A stretch of DNA of 64,000 nucleotides from Candidatus Nitrosotalea okcheonensis (GCF_900177045.1 NZ_LT841358.1:1735559-1799558); one strand, 5' to 3'; counted from the first letter of the stretch, positions 53,298 through 63,267 are shown. Numbers and translations are program-made. Notes: a model not told the origin generated them from the sequence alone.

Positions 53298-53310
53298 TTG
53301 AATTCTTGAA

Positions 53311-54468
53311 CTAAAAGTTGTACTTGCTTTTGTATGGGGATACAGCACGTAACTCTTGAACAACTTTTTTTAATGTGTCTACTGTCTCATCTATTTCTTG
53401 TTCTGTATTTGTTATTCCTGCTGTAAGGCGTAATGACCCTGTAACTTGTTCATGTGAAAAACCCATTGCTTTTAAAACATGTGATGCCTTCTGTATCTTT
53501 ACAGAACATGCAGAACCAGTAGACGCAGATATTTTATGTTCATCCAATTTTATTATAAGATCTTCCCCATTTATACCAAAAAAAGTAAAATGAGTATTAT
53601 TGGGAGTTCTCATGTTAGGATGTCCATTAAGAGTTGTGGCTGGTATTTCTTGTAATATTCTAGTAGTTAATTTTGAGGTTAGTTTTTTAAGATGAATTGA
53701 ATTCTCACTCATGTTGTTTTTTGCAAGTTCACACGCTGTTCCAAATCCAACTATGCTTGCCACATTTTCTGTACCAGATCGAAGTCCATTTTCTTGACCG
53801 CCGCCTAATATCAAAGGCGATATCTTTACACCATTTCTGATGTATAATGCTCCCACACCTTTTGGACCATTTATCTTATGAGATGATATTGAAAGTAAAT
53901 CAACTCCAAGTTCTTTGACATCTACCGGAATCTTTCCTACTGCCTGAACTGCATCTGTGTGAAAAATGACGTTTTTCTCTCTTGCAATCTGGACCATTTC
54001 CTTTATGGACTGTATTGTTCCAACTTCATTGTTTGCATACATTATTGTAATTAGACATGTATCGCTTGAAATTTCTTTTTTGAGATCCTCAGGATCTACA
54101 AAACCGTATCTATCTACAGGAAGAAAAGATATCATATATCCCTCTTTTTCAAGGCGCTTACATGGTTCTAATATGGCATCGTGTTCGATGGACGATGTTA
54201 TGATGTGTTTTCCCTTGCTTTGTGATGCTATGCCATAAATTGCTGTATTGTTTGACTCGGTTCCTCCAGAAGTTACAAGTATTTCATTGCTATGCGCATT
54301 GATGAGTGAAGCAATTCGTTTTCTTGCATTTTGAATGGCCATATTTGCAAATCTTCCATGTCTGTGTATGGAAGAAGGATTTCCATATTGTTCTCTAAAA
54401 TAAGGAACCATTTCTTCTATGACTTTTTCATGAACAGGTGTAGATGCGGCGTTATCTAGGTAGATCAA
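53311..54468 (-). CDS. Cysteine desulfurase (NifS/IscS class)
   Basis: 385 residues: PLP lysine in SISSHKINGPKGVGALY, HTDAVQAVGKIPVD, and the sulfur-carrying cysteine loop ASTGSACSVKIQ. Releases sulfur from cysteine for Fe-S clusters and thio-cofactors. Its start overlaps the larE stop by 4 bases, placing it in the LarC-LarE operon, where it could supply sulfide or clusters to LarE. Confidence 0.94.
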   Translation of the reverse strand: MIYLDNAASTPVHEKVIEEMVPYFREQYGNPSSIHRHGRFANMAIQNARKRIASLINAHSNEILVTSGGTESNNTAIYGIASQSKGKHIITSSIEHDAILEPCKRLEKEGYMISFLPVDRYGFVDPEDLKKEISSDTCLITIMYANNEVGTIQSIKEMVQIAREKNVIFHTDAVQAVGKIPVDVKELGVDLLSISSHKINGPKGVGALYIRNGVKISPLILGGGQENGLRSGTENVASIVGFGTACELAKNNMSENSIHLKKLTSKLTTRILQEIPATTLNGHPNMRTPNNTHFTFFGINGEDLIIKLDEHKISASTGSACSVKIQKASHVLKAMGFSHEQVTGSLRLTAGITNTEQEIDETVDTLKKVVQELRAVSPYKSKYNF

Positions 54469-55265
54469 TCTGTTATCACATTGAGTTTGCCGGGTCTATA
54501 GCCCTTGGGATCAATTAAGATATTGTCAAATCCCATGTCGTTCATATATTTTTCAAGTATAGACATTTTTTTCTCGTCATCTAGAAAGACTATCTCATTT
54601 TTATCTACCTCTACGCTTGCCATGTTTCCAAAATCCCGAACTCTTACCTGTCTTACTCCAAAAAGGTGTTTTATCATAACTTCACTCTTTTCTATTCTTT
54701 CAAGCTTTTCAGCTGTGACTGTGTTGCCCCATGGGATACGTGATGCCAGACAAGAGTTGGATGGTTTATCATGAATGGAAAGGCCAATCTCTTTTGCAAC
54801 ATCTCTGACATTAGATTTTGTGAATCCACTCTCTACAAGAGGACTTTGAACACCATTTTTTTTGAGCGCTATTATTCCAGGTCTATATTCCATCAAATCA
54901 TCTAGGTTAGTACCATCTACAATCAAGTTGATTTTTTCTCTTTTTGATAGCGCGACAAGATGTTCTGCCAATTCTGTTCTACAATGAAAGCACCTATTTT
55001 TGTCGTTTTTTACAAAATCTGGATTATCCAACTCACTATATTCAATAATTATATGTCTGATTCCTATCTCTTGGCAAACTCTTTTTGCAGAATCAAGTTC
55101 TTCTTGAGAAAGTGTCTTATAATCTGCAGTAACGGCAACAGCTTGTTTACCTAATGCTATCTGAGCTGCATATGCTACTAGGGCACTATCAACTCCTCCT
55201 GAAAGAGCCACTAGGGCTTTCTCTTTTCCGTGAAACCAAGTCATCAAATCTTTCATCTGTTTCAT
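54465..55265 (-). CDS. larE: LarE, sulfur transferase of nickel-pincer cofactor synthesis
   Basis: 266 residues with the PP-loop LSGGVDSALVAYA (22-34) and YRPGIIALKKNGVQSPL. Three cysteines sit where cluster-type LarE proteins bind a [4Fe-4S] cluster: Cys92 and Cys95 (RCFHC) and Cys172 (SNSCLASRIPWG). Lactobacillus LarE has only the last and sacrifices it. LarE adds sulfur to the pyridinium dicarboxylate precursor. Overlaps larC by 4 bases. Confidence 0.92.
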   Translation of the reverse strand: MKQMKDLMTWFHGKEKALVALSGGVDSALVAYAAQIALGKQAVAVTADYKTLSQEELDSAKRVCQEIGIRHIIIEYSELDNPDFVKNDKNRCFHCRTELAEHLVALSKREKINLIVDGTNLDDLMEYRPGIIALKKNGVQSPLVESGFTKSNVRDVAKEIGLSIHDKPSNSCLASRIPWGNTVTAEKLERIEKSEVMIKHLFGVRQVRVRDFGNMASVEVDKNEIVFLDDEKKMSILEKYMNDMGFDNILIDPKGYRPGKLNVITD

Positions 55266-56494
55266 TTTATGTTTAGCCTCGATTTGACTTCGTCTGATAT
55301 CAGTCCCAACGTTTCTTTGAATGATAATGATAACGAATCTGAAATTATCTTGACATCGTCTGATTCTACCTTGAAATGTTTTATAGTTTCATTATGTTTT
55401 ACAATTTTACATCTTACGATAAAATTATTTCCTTGTATCATGATGGGTATTGAAACAACTATTCTTGGAACCACATAACGACTAGATGATCTTATTCGCA
55501 CACCTAAAGTACCGGTCTCTGAAATTAGTGTACTAATCAAGGTGTTTGTAACAAATGGATCACATATCACAGAAACTAGATTTGTTGGCCTCCCTTTCTT
55601 TGTTATGCCGCCTGTTACGGTAACGTCCTTTGCGCCATTTGCAATCAACTTGTCAATCATGTGCCCTATTGTTTCGCCAGATACATCATCAAGATTTGTT
55701 TCAAGAATTTGGATGGTGTCCAATTGAAACTCTTCTGTTGATTCTCCTTGGACGATCTTTAAAACATTGGGAAATCCGTCAAAGTTCTTACTCCCCGCAC
55801 CATATCCTATTGACTTTATCTTCATTGCTGGATAAAACTCCGAACATCTATCTGCTAGATTTACAAGCAGACTTGCACCAGTGGGAGTAGTAATCTCTTC
55901 TTTTATCTGTCCTCCACGAATTGCTATGTCCGAACCGCGAAATATTTCTAGTATTGCACTTGCAGGGTTGGATACAATTCCGTGAGAAAATGCTAGTGTT
56001 CCACCACCAACTGCTACGGGTGTTGAAATAATCTCATCTGAAAATAATCTCAAATCATCTAATGCAATAGCAGAACCTATGATATCTATGACAGTGTCAA
56101 TGCTTGATGCTTCGTGAAAGTGTACTGACTCTAGTGGCTCTCCGTGTATGTTTGACTCTGCATAAAGTAGTGATCTAATGCTTTCTTTTGCAAAAACTTT
56201 GGCTTTTTCAGATAGTCCTATCCTGTCTGATGCAGATAAAATACACTCTTGAATCTCGACTCCTTTTCTTTCATGATATTTTTCATCTGTCTCTAATACA
56301 AGATATGTAGATTTTGTCCCATGTTTTACAGTTTTTTCAAAATCCATTTTTACAATTTTAGAACCTTTGAGGTATTCTTCAACTGAATATACTCCGTCTA
56401 TAATTTTGGATTTTTTTGCACCCATGTCTACTAGTGAAGAAAGCAGCATGTCTCCTGAAATCCCAGCCACCTGTGCATCAATTACTAGTACCAT
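55262..56494 (-). CDS. larC: LarC, nickel insertion protein of the pincer cofactor
   Basis: 410 residues: IDAQVAGISGDMLLSSLVDMG, HFHEASSIDTVIDIIGSA, TPTGASLLVNL and the C-terminal CTP-binding part LETNLDDVSGETIGHM. LarC is the CTP-dependent enzyme that inserts nickel into the thiolated precursor. It is one frame here, without the ribosomal frameshift needed in L. plantarum. Confidence 0.93.
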   Translation of the reverse strand: MVLVIDAQVAGISGDMLLSSLVDMGAKKSKIIDGVYSVEEYLKGSKIVKMDFEKTVKHGTKSTYLVLETDEKYHERKGVEIQECILSASDRIGLSEKAKVFAKESIRSLLYAESNIHGEPLESVHFHEASSIDTVIDIIGSAIALDDLRLFSDEIISTPVAVGGGTLAFSHGIVSNPASAILEIFRGSDIAIRGGQIKEEITTPTGASLLVNLADRCSEFYPAMKIKSIGYGAGSKNFDGFPNVLKIVQGESTEEFQLDTIQILETNLDDVSGETIGHMIDKLIANGAKDVTVTGGITKKGRPTNLVSVICDPFVTNTLISTLISETGTLGVRIRSSSRYVVPRIVVSIPIMIQGNNFIVRCKIVKHNETIKHFKVESDDVKIISDSLSLSFKETLGLISDEVKSRLNIK

Positions 56495-56623
56495 GATATT
56501 TTCTAAACATACTGAAATGCATATAAATTGTAATTTGATTCATGATTTTGATTACTGGATAACTGTAATCTGGACTGATGCGAAACAGTCAAGTTTAATT
56601 AGAGATTAAAGTGAGGGCCTTTT

Positions 56624-57532
56624 ATGATTACAATTATTGGTTCAGGAAAAGTTGGTGGGGCGGCAGCACTATTCACAGCTCTTCGAAAAATCACAGATGA
56701 GATATTATTACTAGATGTTGTTCAGGGCCTCCCACAAGGAGAGGCTATGGACATAAACCATATGTTGGCAGAAAAGGGGATTGATGTCAACGTTAGAGGA
56801 TCAAATGATTATTCTGAAATGAAAGGATCTGATATTGTAGTTGTTGTTGCAGGTTCTGGCAGAAAACCTGGGATGACAAGAATGGATCTCTTGAAAATAA
56901 ATGCATCAATAGTAAAGGGTGTTGTAGAAAATATTCAGAAACATGCTAAAGACGCAATGATAATTCCAGTGACTAATCCACTAGATCCTATGGTGTATCT
57001 TACATACAAAGTTTCAGGATTTCAAAAGAATAGAATATTTGGAATGGGCGGCATGCTTGACTTGTCACGTTTTACACAATTTATTCATGAATCTACTGGT
57101 TACTCTAGGAATTCCATACGTGGTCTTGTGATTGGAGAACATGGTGAAAACATGTTGCCGCTTCCAAGATTCTCCACAGTTTCTGGAATCCCATTGCCTT
57201 CAATTCTGTCAAAAGAGAAAATTGAGGAAATTGTGCAAGGAACAAGACAAGTTGCAGCAAAAGTAATAGAACTCAAGGGTGCTACAGTTCATGCCCCGGG
57301 TAATGCAATATCTACTATTATAGAGGCGGTATTAAATGACACAAAACAAGTTATTCCTGTGGCTACATATTTGGAGGGAGAATATGGCTATTCTGATGTA
57401 TCCATTGGCGTGCCTGCAGTTATTGGCAGAAATGGTGTTGAAAAAATAGTGGAATTGGACCTGGATTCAAATGAAAAAGAGTGGTTCAAAAAGGGAGTAG
57501 AAAGCGTCAAAAATGCAATCTCAAATCTTTGA
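56624..57532 (+). CDS. mdh: Malate dehydrogenase (LDH/MDH family)
   Basis: 302 residues: Rossmann motif [25 protein letters not shown] (the two arginines that select dicarboxylates, i.e. malate), [16 protein letters not shown] with catalytic histidine, and RFSTVSGIP. Interconverts malate and oxaloacetate with NAD(P). It lies between larC (divergent) and larB (38 bases downstream, same strand). Confidence 0.94.
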   Translation: MITIIGSGKVGGAAALFTALRKITDEILLLDVVQGLPQGEAMDINHMLAEKGIDVNVRGSNDYSEMKGSDIVVVVAGSGRKPGMTRMDLLKINASIVKGVVENIQKHAKDAMIIPVTNPLDPMVYLTYKVSGFQKNRIFGMGGMLDLSRFTQFIHESTGYSRNSIRGLVIGEHGENMLPLPRFSTVSGIPLPSILSKEKIEEIVQGTRQVAAKVIELKGATVHAPGNAISTIIEAVLNDTKQVIPVATYLEGEYGYSDVSIGVPAVIGRNGVEKIVELDLDSNEKEWFKKGVESVKNAISNL

Positions 57533-57569
57533 AACTGATTAAATTTTTAACTACACACTAGTTATCAAA

Positions 57570-58355
57570 ATGATGTTGGATCTTACCGAAATATTACAAT
57601 CACTTGACCTTGGAAAGATAAATGTCTCTCAGGCCAAGAAACTGCTTTCTCTTTATTCTGTTGAAAAAATTGAAGATTTTGCCAAGATCGATATAAGTAG
57701 AAAACTGAGGCGTGGAATACCTGAAGTAATATTTGCAGAAAAAAAAGAACTTGTAGATATCAAGAAAATAATTCTTACAACCACCTCTAAATCAGATTCT
57801 GTTCTTGTTTCTAGGATAAGCAAAGATCACTACAAGAAAATATTGACCTTCTCTAGAAAGAATAAATTGAAAATACATACGGGCAAAAATACCACGACCA
57901 TTCTCTTCTCTCCAAAACTACGTTTTACTGGAGGAAAAGTAGGTATACTGACAGCAGGAACTTCTGATATTGGAGTAGCGGAGGAAGCCAGACTGGTATG
58001 TGAGTCTATGGGATGTCAATGTATCTGTAGTTATGATATAGGTATAGCTGGAATTCATCGTCTTTTTCCTGTCATCAAGAAAGTGATATGTGAGGAGGTG
58101 GATGTAATTATAGTGGTTGCTGGAATGGAAGGTGCACTTGCATCAGTGGTATCATCCCTGGTTGACATACCTGTAATTGGCGTTCCATCATCAGTTGGAT
58201 ACGGTTATGGTGAAAAAGGAATTGCAGCACTGGCATCTATGTTACAAAGTTGCACTCTTGGGCTATCTGTTGTTAATATTGATAATGGTATAGGCGCAGG
58301 AGCATTTGCAGCTAATGTTGCAAATAGAAGCGTACGAAAGAAAACTAGGCCTTGA
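57570..58355 (+). CDS. larB: LarB, pyridinium dicarboxylate synthase
   Basis: 261 residues. The second half is PurE-like: GKVGILTAGTSDIGVAEEARLV, YDIGIAGIHRLF, VVAGMEGALASVVSSLVDIPVIGVPSSVGYG and NIDNGIGAGAFAA, which fits LarB, the enzyme that carboxylates NaAD in the first pincer cofactor step. The N-terminal 110 residues are the LarB-specific part. Converges with the VIT1 gene (11-base overlap). Confidence 0.92.
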   Translation: MMLDLTEILQSLDLGKINVSQAKKLLSLYSVEKIEDFAKIDISRKLRRGIPEVIFAEKKELVDIKKIILTTTSKSDSVLVSRISKDHYKKILTFSRKNKLKIHTGKNTTTILFSPKLRFTGGKVGILTAGTSDIGVAEEARLVCESMGCQCICSYDIGIAGIHRLFPVIKKVICEEVDVIIVVAGMEGALASVVSSLVDIPVIGVPSSVGYGYGEKGIAALASMLQSCTLGLSVVNIDNGIGAGAFAANVANRSVRKKTRP

Positions 58356-59064
58356 TAATTCCAAGACTTCCCAGTTCTGAGCCTATTCCATATCCTATGA
58401 GGGCAATACCTGTTCCAAGTCCTGCCATTTCTAACCCCCCTCGTAACATGCTGATGTTTGCAATCTTTGATTTTGTTGCTCCAATTACAAAAGATGCAGA
58501 AAGACTAACACCAATTGCTACAAAAAGTGGAACATACCCACTCAGAAAGAAATATGGAATGATTGGTAAGATTCCGCCTACTAGAAAAGCACCAAACATA
58601 CGAAATGCACTTTTTAGAGGACTTCCTACTATCTCTAAATTTAATTTGAGTTCTTCTGTAAGCATTGTATCTAACCAAACTTTCTTGTCTGATGTTATTT
58701 TGTTTACAATCTTATCCAAATCTTGACCTGCAAATCCTTTTGCTTTGTATATGTCTTCTATTTCTCTCCTCTCTGCTTCTGGCACATTGTTCATTTCCCA
58801 TTTTTCACGTTCAATTTCAGAATCTAAAATCTGTCTTTGTGATTTCACGGCAAGATAATTTTGAACTGCCATTGCTTTTGCACCCGTAAACATTGCAACA
58901 ATAGCTGCCAATATGATTATGTTAGAAGATACTTCTGCTCCGCCAACTCCAGCTACCAACCCTAAGGATGTGTTTATACCGTCTCCAAAACCAAATACGA
59001 AATCTCTTATCGAACTACTTTCTTTTTGATGCGCTTCTACATGTCGTGGTTCTATTCCGTTCAC
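58345..59064 (-). CDS. VIT1/CCC1-family iron/manganese transporter
   Basis: 239 residues: FVFGFGDGINTSLGLVAGVGGA in the first helix pair, AAIVAMFTGAKAMAVQNYLAVKSQ, a cytoplasmic helical metal-binding part with clustered glutamates (EIEREKWEMNNVPEAERREIEDI), and three more helices. The family moves Fe(II)/Mn(II) out of the cytoplasm. Confidence 0.9.
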   Translation of the reverse strand: MNGIEPRHVEAHQKESSSIRDFVFGFGDGINTSLGLVAGVGGAEVSSNIIILAAIVAMFTGAKAMAVQNYLAVKSQRQILDSEIEREKWEMNNVPEAERREIEDIYKAKGFAGQDLDKIVNKITSDKKVWLDTMLTEELKLNLEIVGSPLKSAFRMFGAFLVGGILPIIPYFFLSGYVPLFVAIGVSLSASFVIGATKSKIANISMLRGGLEMAGLGTGIALIGYGIGSELGSLGIIKA

Positions 59065-59170
59065 TGTCTACAGTATGTAATACCTGTTTATATGTCAAAA
59101 GTAAAAATTTTCAAAATGATATAGCAAGGTAAACGATTTATATCATAGTAGAAAGAACTCGAAGAAAGGA

Positions 59171-60736
59171 ATGGCAGGAAGGAGAATAGTTCTAACTGCA
59201 GATCGTAGCCTTATGACCAATTATAGGGGTAATTTTCTGTATGGTTTCATAGCATGTGGTCCTTACGAAGTGGTTCCTGAATGGGTCTTTGATAAAGTAT
59301 TCTGTCCACCAGTTGAAACTGATCAGATAACTGGTGAAGCCAAGGTTGCTCAAGTTGGATTACGCAGAGTAGAATCTGCACTATTACAAGGTTACAAAAG
59401 AGACGATGTGTTTATTGCAAATCCTGATTATCTTGAAAAATGCATTGGTCCTGATACTAAAGTGGTTGGAATAAATGTAATGGATCCACTTGGTATGGCG
59501 CCGGTGACTACTACCATGTCGCCTGAAAAGCTCTCTTATGTAGCAATGAAATTCAAGAGAATGTGTGCCAAGATAATCCAGCTAAAAAAGAAGTATAATT
59601 TTCATGTTGTCGTTGGTGGGAACGGAGCATGGGAGCTTGCAAAAACTGACAGAATGAAAATTCATGGAATTGACACTGTTGTTGTAGGGGAGGCAGATGA
59701 GTTAGCTTTGGATCTTTTTCACGATCTTGAAAAAGGTGATGCTCCTGAACTAATGCATTGCTTTGTTAAGAATATTCAAAACATTCCGGTGATTCAGGGA
59801 CCTACTGTTAATTCTCTGATTGAAGCAATGCGAGGGTGTGGAAGGGGATGTGACTTTTGTGATGTTAACAAAAGATCGAAAAAAGATTTGCCGCTAGAAC
59901 GATTGCAACAAGAAGCAAAAATGAATCTGAATTACGGTTTCGATTCTGTCTGGTTACATTCTGATGAAATGCTTCTCTATGGATGTGATAATAGAAACTT
60001 TCAACCAAATTATGACGCCATAATTGAATTGTGGAAAGGACTAAAGTCTCTAGGTCCAAGGTTTGTTGGAACAACGCACATGACATTTTCAGCTGTGTGT
60101 GCTGATCCCAAACTTTTACATGACATGTCTGAAGTAAATGGCATGAGTAATGAAAAATGGCTTGCCACCAATCTTGGAATTGAGACGGTGGCACCAAGAA
60201 TGGTTAAGAAACACCTTGGTGTAAAAACAAAACCGTTTTCAACAGATGAATGGGGCTGGGTTGTACGAGAAGGCGCAAGAATACTAAATGAGAATCATTG
60301 GTTCCCGGCAGCAACCATCATAATTGGTTGGCCAGATGAGACTCCTGATGAAACACAGTATACTATAGATTTGATTGAGGATTTCAAGAAAACAAGAATG
60401 CGAGGTCTTGTTGCTCCTCTGTTGTACCAAGACTTTAATGAAAAGAACTCTATGCACTTTGGTAACCTCAATGAGGCCCAATTCACACTATTCTGGAAAT
60501 CTTGGGAACATAATCTGAGAGTTATCAATGATATAATTCCTATAATTATTAGAAACAAGACATTTGGTCCTCCTATGAAACTTGTCATGTATGGCATGAT
60601 AAAAGCTGGAACTTGGGCAATAATGCGATATCTAAGAGGTTTGTCTAAAGACTTGTTCAACGGCAAGCTTCCGGAAGATATAATGGAAAAATATGCAAGG
60701 AGCAGATCCGTAAATGCTCCTTCTTATACTAGGTAG
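59171..60736 (+). CDS. Radical SAM protein with B12-binding-type N-terminal domain
   Basis: 521 residues. The N-terminal 200 look like a cobalamin-binding Rossmann fold (VVGGNGAWELAKTDRMKIHGIDTVVVGEADELALDLF). The radical SAM cluster motif is MRGCGRGCDFCDV (C-x3-C-x2-C). The C-terminal part is helical with IIIGWPDETPDETQYTIDLI. Archaeal proteins of this size and layout include the GDGT ring synthases and related lipid-modifying enzymes, a possible role here, but I cannot assign a substrate. Highly conserved-looking and monocistronic. Confidence 0.85.
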   Translation: MAGRRIVLTADRSLMTNYRGNFLYGFIACGPYEVVPEWVFDKVFCPPVETDQITGEAKVAQVGLRRVESALLQGYKRDDVFIANPDYLEKCIGPDTKVVGINVMDPLGMAPVTTTMSPEKLSYVAMKFKRMCAKIIQLKKKYNFHVVVGGNGAWELAKTDRMKIHGIDTVVVGEADELALDLFHDLEKGDAPELMHCFVKNIQNIPVIQGPTVNSLIEAMRGCGRGCDFCDVNKRSKKDLPLERLQQEAKMNLNYGFDSVWLHSDEMLLYGCDNRNFQPNYDAIIELWKGLKSLGPRFVGTTHMTFSAVCADPKLLHDMSEVNGMSNEKWLATNLGIETVAPRMVKKHLGVKTKPFSTDEWGWVVREGARILNENHWFPAATIIIGWPDETPDETQYTIDLIEDFKKTRMRGLVAPLLYQDFNEKNSMHFGNLNEAQFTLFWKSWEHNLRVINDIIPIIIRNKTFGPPMKLVMYGMIKAGTWAIMRYLRGLSKDLFNGKLPEDIMEKYARSRSVNAPSYTR

Positions 60737-61067
60737 ATTTTTTCTCTAGTATTCTGATTGCTGCATCTGCAATAGTGTTTGATTTTGGAGTCAAAACGAC
60801 GAAATAGATCTTGTCTGATCTTTCCGCACTTTCTACATTCTTAAATTTTTTCAGATTCATGTCAAACTCTAATAACTTTCCATCAAGTTTTCCTTTTACA
60901 TATATCATCAAATACGAATTTCCAGAAGCAGGGGTTAGGGGAATTATTGAAAAAACATATCCTTTGTATGAGTTTATTGGTAAAATGTTTTTCATTGGTG
61001 GAGCCATAGTGGACATGGCAATAAATATGTCTTCGGGAGAATCAAACTCTTCGAATTCAAAATCCAT
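60729..61067 (-). CDS. Hypothetical protein (112 residues)
   Basis: Soluble, beginning MDFEFEEFDSPEDIFIAMSTMAPP with SYKGYVFSIIPLTPASGNSYLMIYVKGKLDG and ending NTIADAAIRILEKKST. No family recognised. Converges with and overlaps the radical SAM gene by 8 bases. Confidence 0.7.
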   Translation of the reverse strand: MDFEFEEFDSPEDIFIAMSTMAPPMKNILPINSYKGYVFSIIPLTPASGNSYLMIYVKGKLDGKLLEFDMNLKKFKNVESAERSDKIYFVVLTPKSNTIADAAIRILEKKST

Positions 61068-61278
61068 AGATTGTCTTTCTTTGGTCTTGTATAATAATCT
61101 ATGATCTATCTACACAATTTGCATTGATTGTATCTTTGTTACCTCTTTATGGTCTGATGTTGTTACTGATTTTTTGAGGCTAGATTTGTAATGCTTTGAA
61201 AAATCTGTTATTTATCGCGATTGTGTGACTTGATTGCAATTACTAGATTTCTTTGAATCTTGAAAATATGAAAATGAA

Positions 61279-61381
61279 CTAGTATTTTGGCATAAATCTT
61301 AGTCCAGTCTTTGCTGATACTGCAATTATTGATATTATTGCAATAGCAAATACTAGAGCTGCGATTGGGCCAAACTCTGGA
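61279..61381 (-). repeat. 103-bp PEFG-CTERM block, copy 1 of 3
   Basis: The 3' ends of the three tandem genes are the same at DNA level: 61279-61381, 62352-62454 and 63268-63370, with one mismatch in copy 1. Copies 2 and 3 stay identical for a further 23 bases. Confidence 0.88.
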
Positions 61382-62283
61382 ATTATGATGGTGCCAACTA
61401 TGTCAATCTTGGAATCTCCCTTGCTGAATGGGATGCTGAGTGTTCTTGCATTTTGATTCTTTGTTTCACTGAACTGTGTAATCTGCTTTCCGCCATCTGT
61501 TACTATGAATGTGGCATCTTCCAATCCTGCTGGGTTTACCTTCGCGCCAGTCAAGTTTGCATCAGGATTTGGAGGCGGCGGTACCTTTGCATCTATTATG
61601 TTTCTAGGTAGGGTTACTGTGATAGAACCATCTGCGTTAGTGTTTAATGCAATTTCTAAAGTGTATTGCTGTGCATAGATGCTCATGCTGCTAACAGTAC
61701 CACCCTTTATGATGTATGGTATGTTGTAAATTTGATTTCCTGATTGTAATCCATATGTTCCATTGATAGCTTTGGTAACTGTGGTACTTCCATCTCCACC
61801 ATTATAATGAAACCTTGCAGTTGAATTCAGGTATACTCCATATTGAGCTATTATTGTGTAATTTCCAGCATCTTTCCAATATTGCCCGGTAGCTGCAAAT
61901 GTCTTGGTAAAACTTCCATCTGCTCCAGGTGTTAACTGGCCGATGAAAACCAAATTCTTAAGCGGACTGATAACTTTGATTGTTACAGCAGTTGCGTTTA
62001 TAGGATCTCTGATATGTCCTGTCATGATTACCGTGTCACCTTGATTGTATGTAGGCAAATCTGTATTGATGGATAAAGGTGCAATTGTAGTTTGAATTAC
62101 TCCAGTTCGATTTGCTTCCTGTTGTAAGAGTTTGTAAGCAGTAGTTACATTTGCATTTGGATTGGCTGGCCCTCCTCCAACTGTAGGACTTCCACTGGTT
62201 TGTGCATAAACTGGTAATGCAATTACTGCAATGCTTACTGCGATTGTCAACAATATTATATAACAGATGCTTGATCTTCTCAT
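61279..62283 (-). CDS. Secreted PEFG-CTERM protein, tandem paralogue 1
   Basis: 334 residues: signal peptide (ICYIILLTIAVSIAVIALPVYAQ), two beta-sandwich domains (YNQGDTVIMTGHIRDPINATAVTIKVISP; NITLPRN-type strands with VTDGGKQITQFSE), and the terminal signal PEFGPIAALVFAIAIISI followed by KTGLRFMPKY. The first domain resembles CARDB/macroglobulin-like surface domains. Product should be anchored outside by the archaeosortase route. Confidence 0.85.
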   Translation of the reverse strand: MRRSSICYIILLTIAVSIAVIALPVYAQTSGSPTVGGGPANPNANVTTAYKLLQQEANRTGVIQTTIAPLSINTDLPTYNQGDTVIMTGHIRDPINATAVTIKVISPLKNLVFIGQLTPGADGSFTKTFAATGQYWKDAGNYTIIAQYGVYLNSTARFHYNGGDGSTTVTKAINGTYGLQSGNQIYNIPYIIKGGTVSSMSIYAQQYTLEIALNTNADGSITVTLPRNIIDAKVPPPPNPDANLTGAKVNPAGLEDATFIVTDGGKQITQFSETKNQNARTLSIPFSKGDSKIDIVGTIIIPEFGPIAALVFAIAIISIIAVSAKTGLRFMPKY

Positions 62284-62351
62284 GCTTGCTAGCCAATACT
62301 CAAGGATCTTGAGTATTTATGTATTGATAAAAGAAAATTTGACTTGTAGTT

Positions 62352-63197
62352 CTAGTATTTTGGCATAAATCTTAGTCCAGTCTTTGCTGATACTGCAATT
62401 ATTGATATTATTGCAATAGCAAGTACTAGAGCTGCGATTGGGCCAAACTCTGGAACTATCTGTGTACCGATTATCTCTATATCTTGATCTCCTTGCAAGA
62501 ATTGAACAGTTATGTTTCTAAAATTATTGTTTGCAGATTCACTTTGTGGTTTTACTTCTGCACCGTCTATTAGGATGATGAATGTGTCATCTTGACCTGA
62601 ACTTGTCTTTGCATCGATCAAACTTCTTGGTAATTGCAGGGTGACTGTTCCGTCACTTGTGGAATTTATTGAAACAATTACTGATAAACTCTGGGCATCT
62701 ATGGTCATTGTATTTATGGTTCCACCATTTATGGTGTAATTGACATTGAACGTCTGCTGGCTATTGGGGTCTTTGAGTTGAAATGCATTACTTATGATGG
62801 TAGGTGTACTTTGAAAAGCAAAAGTAGTTTGTGCAGTTACATTTGGAGGGCCATATTGAACCTTGACTGTATAGATCCCATTTAATTTCCAGTATGGTCC
62901 TACTGCCTTGATGGTGTCTGTGTACCTGCCGTCTTGCGATACGTCAATTTGTGCTATTTGAACCAAGCCATTGTTTGGATCAAAGATCTGTATGACTAGT
63001 GGAGTTCCAACTACTACTGCCCGCACTTGACCTGAGATGACAATTGTGTCCCCTAGAGTATATGATGACCTGTCAATATTTGTTGTAATTGATGCCGGTG
63101 CAGGTGGAGATGTCAATGGTGTGGTTTGTGCAAATACGGGAATTGATAATGCTGACAGAGATAAAATTAATGCCATGAGAATAGGAGTGTATTGCAT
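62352..63197 (-). CDS. Secreted PEFG-CTERM protein, tandem paralogue 2
   Basis: 281 residues, same layout as its neighbours: signal peptide (LMALILSLSALSIPVFAQ), SYTLGDTIVISGQVRAVVVGTPLVIQIFDPN, a second beta domain with VTLQLPRSLIDAK and FIILIDGAEV, then PEFGPIAALVLAIAIISI and KTGLRFMPKY. The last 126 bases are identical to those of paralogue 3. Confidence 0.85.
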   Translation of the reverse strand: MQYTPILMALILSLSALSIPVFAQTTPLTSPPAPASITTNIDRSSYTLGDTIVISGQVRAVVVGTPLVIQIFDPNNGLVQIAQIDVSQDGRYTDTIKAVGPYWKLNGIYTVKVQYGPPNVTAQTTFAFQSTPTIISNAFQLKDPNSQQTFNVNYTINGGTINTMTIDAQSLSVIVSINSTSDGTVTLQLPRSLIDAKTSSGQDDTFIILIDGAEVKPQSESANNNFRNITVQFLQGDQDIEIIGTQIVPEFGPIAALVLAIAIISIIAVSAKTGLRFMPKY

Positions 63198-63267
63198 ATC
63201 GAATTTGTCTTTCAGTTGTATATTTCCTTTGCTATGTCAGTAATAAAAAATGAAAAAGTAGAGCGTC

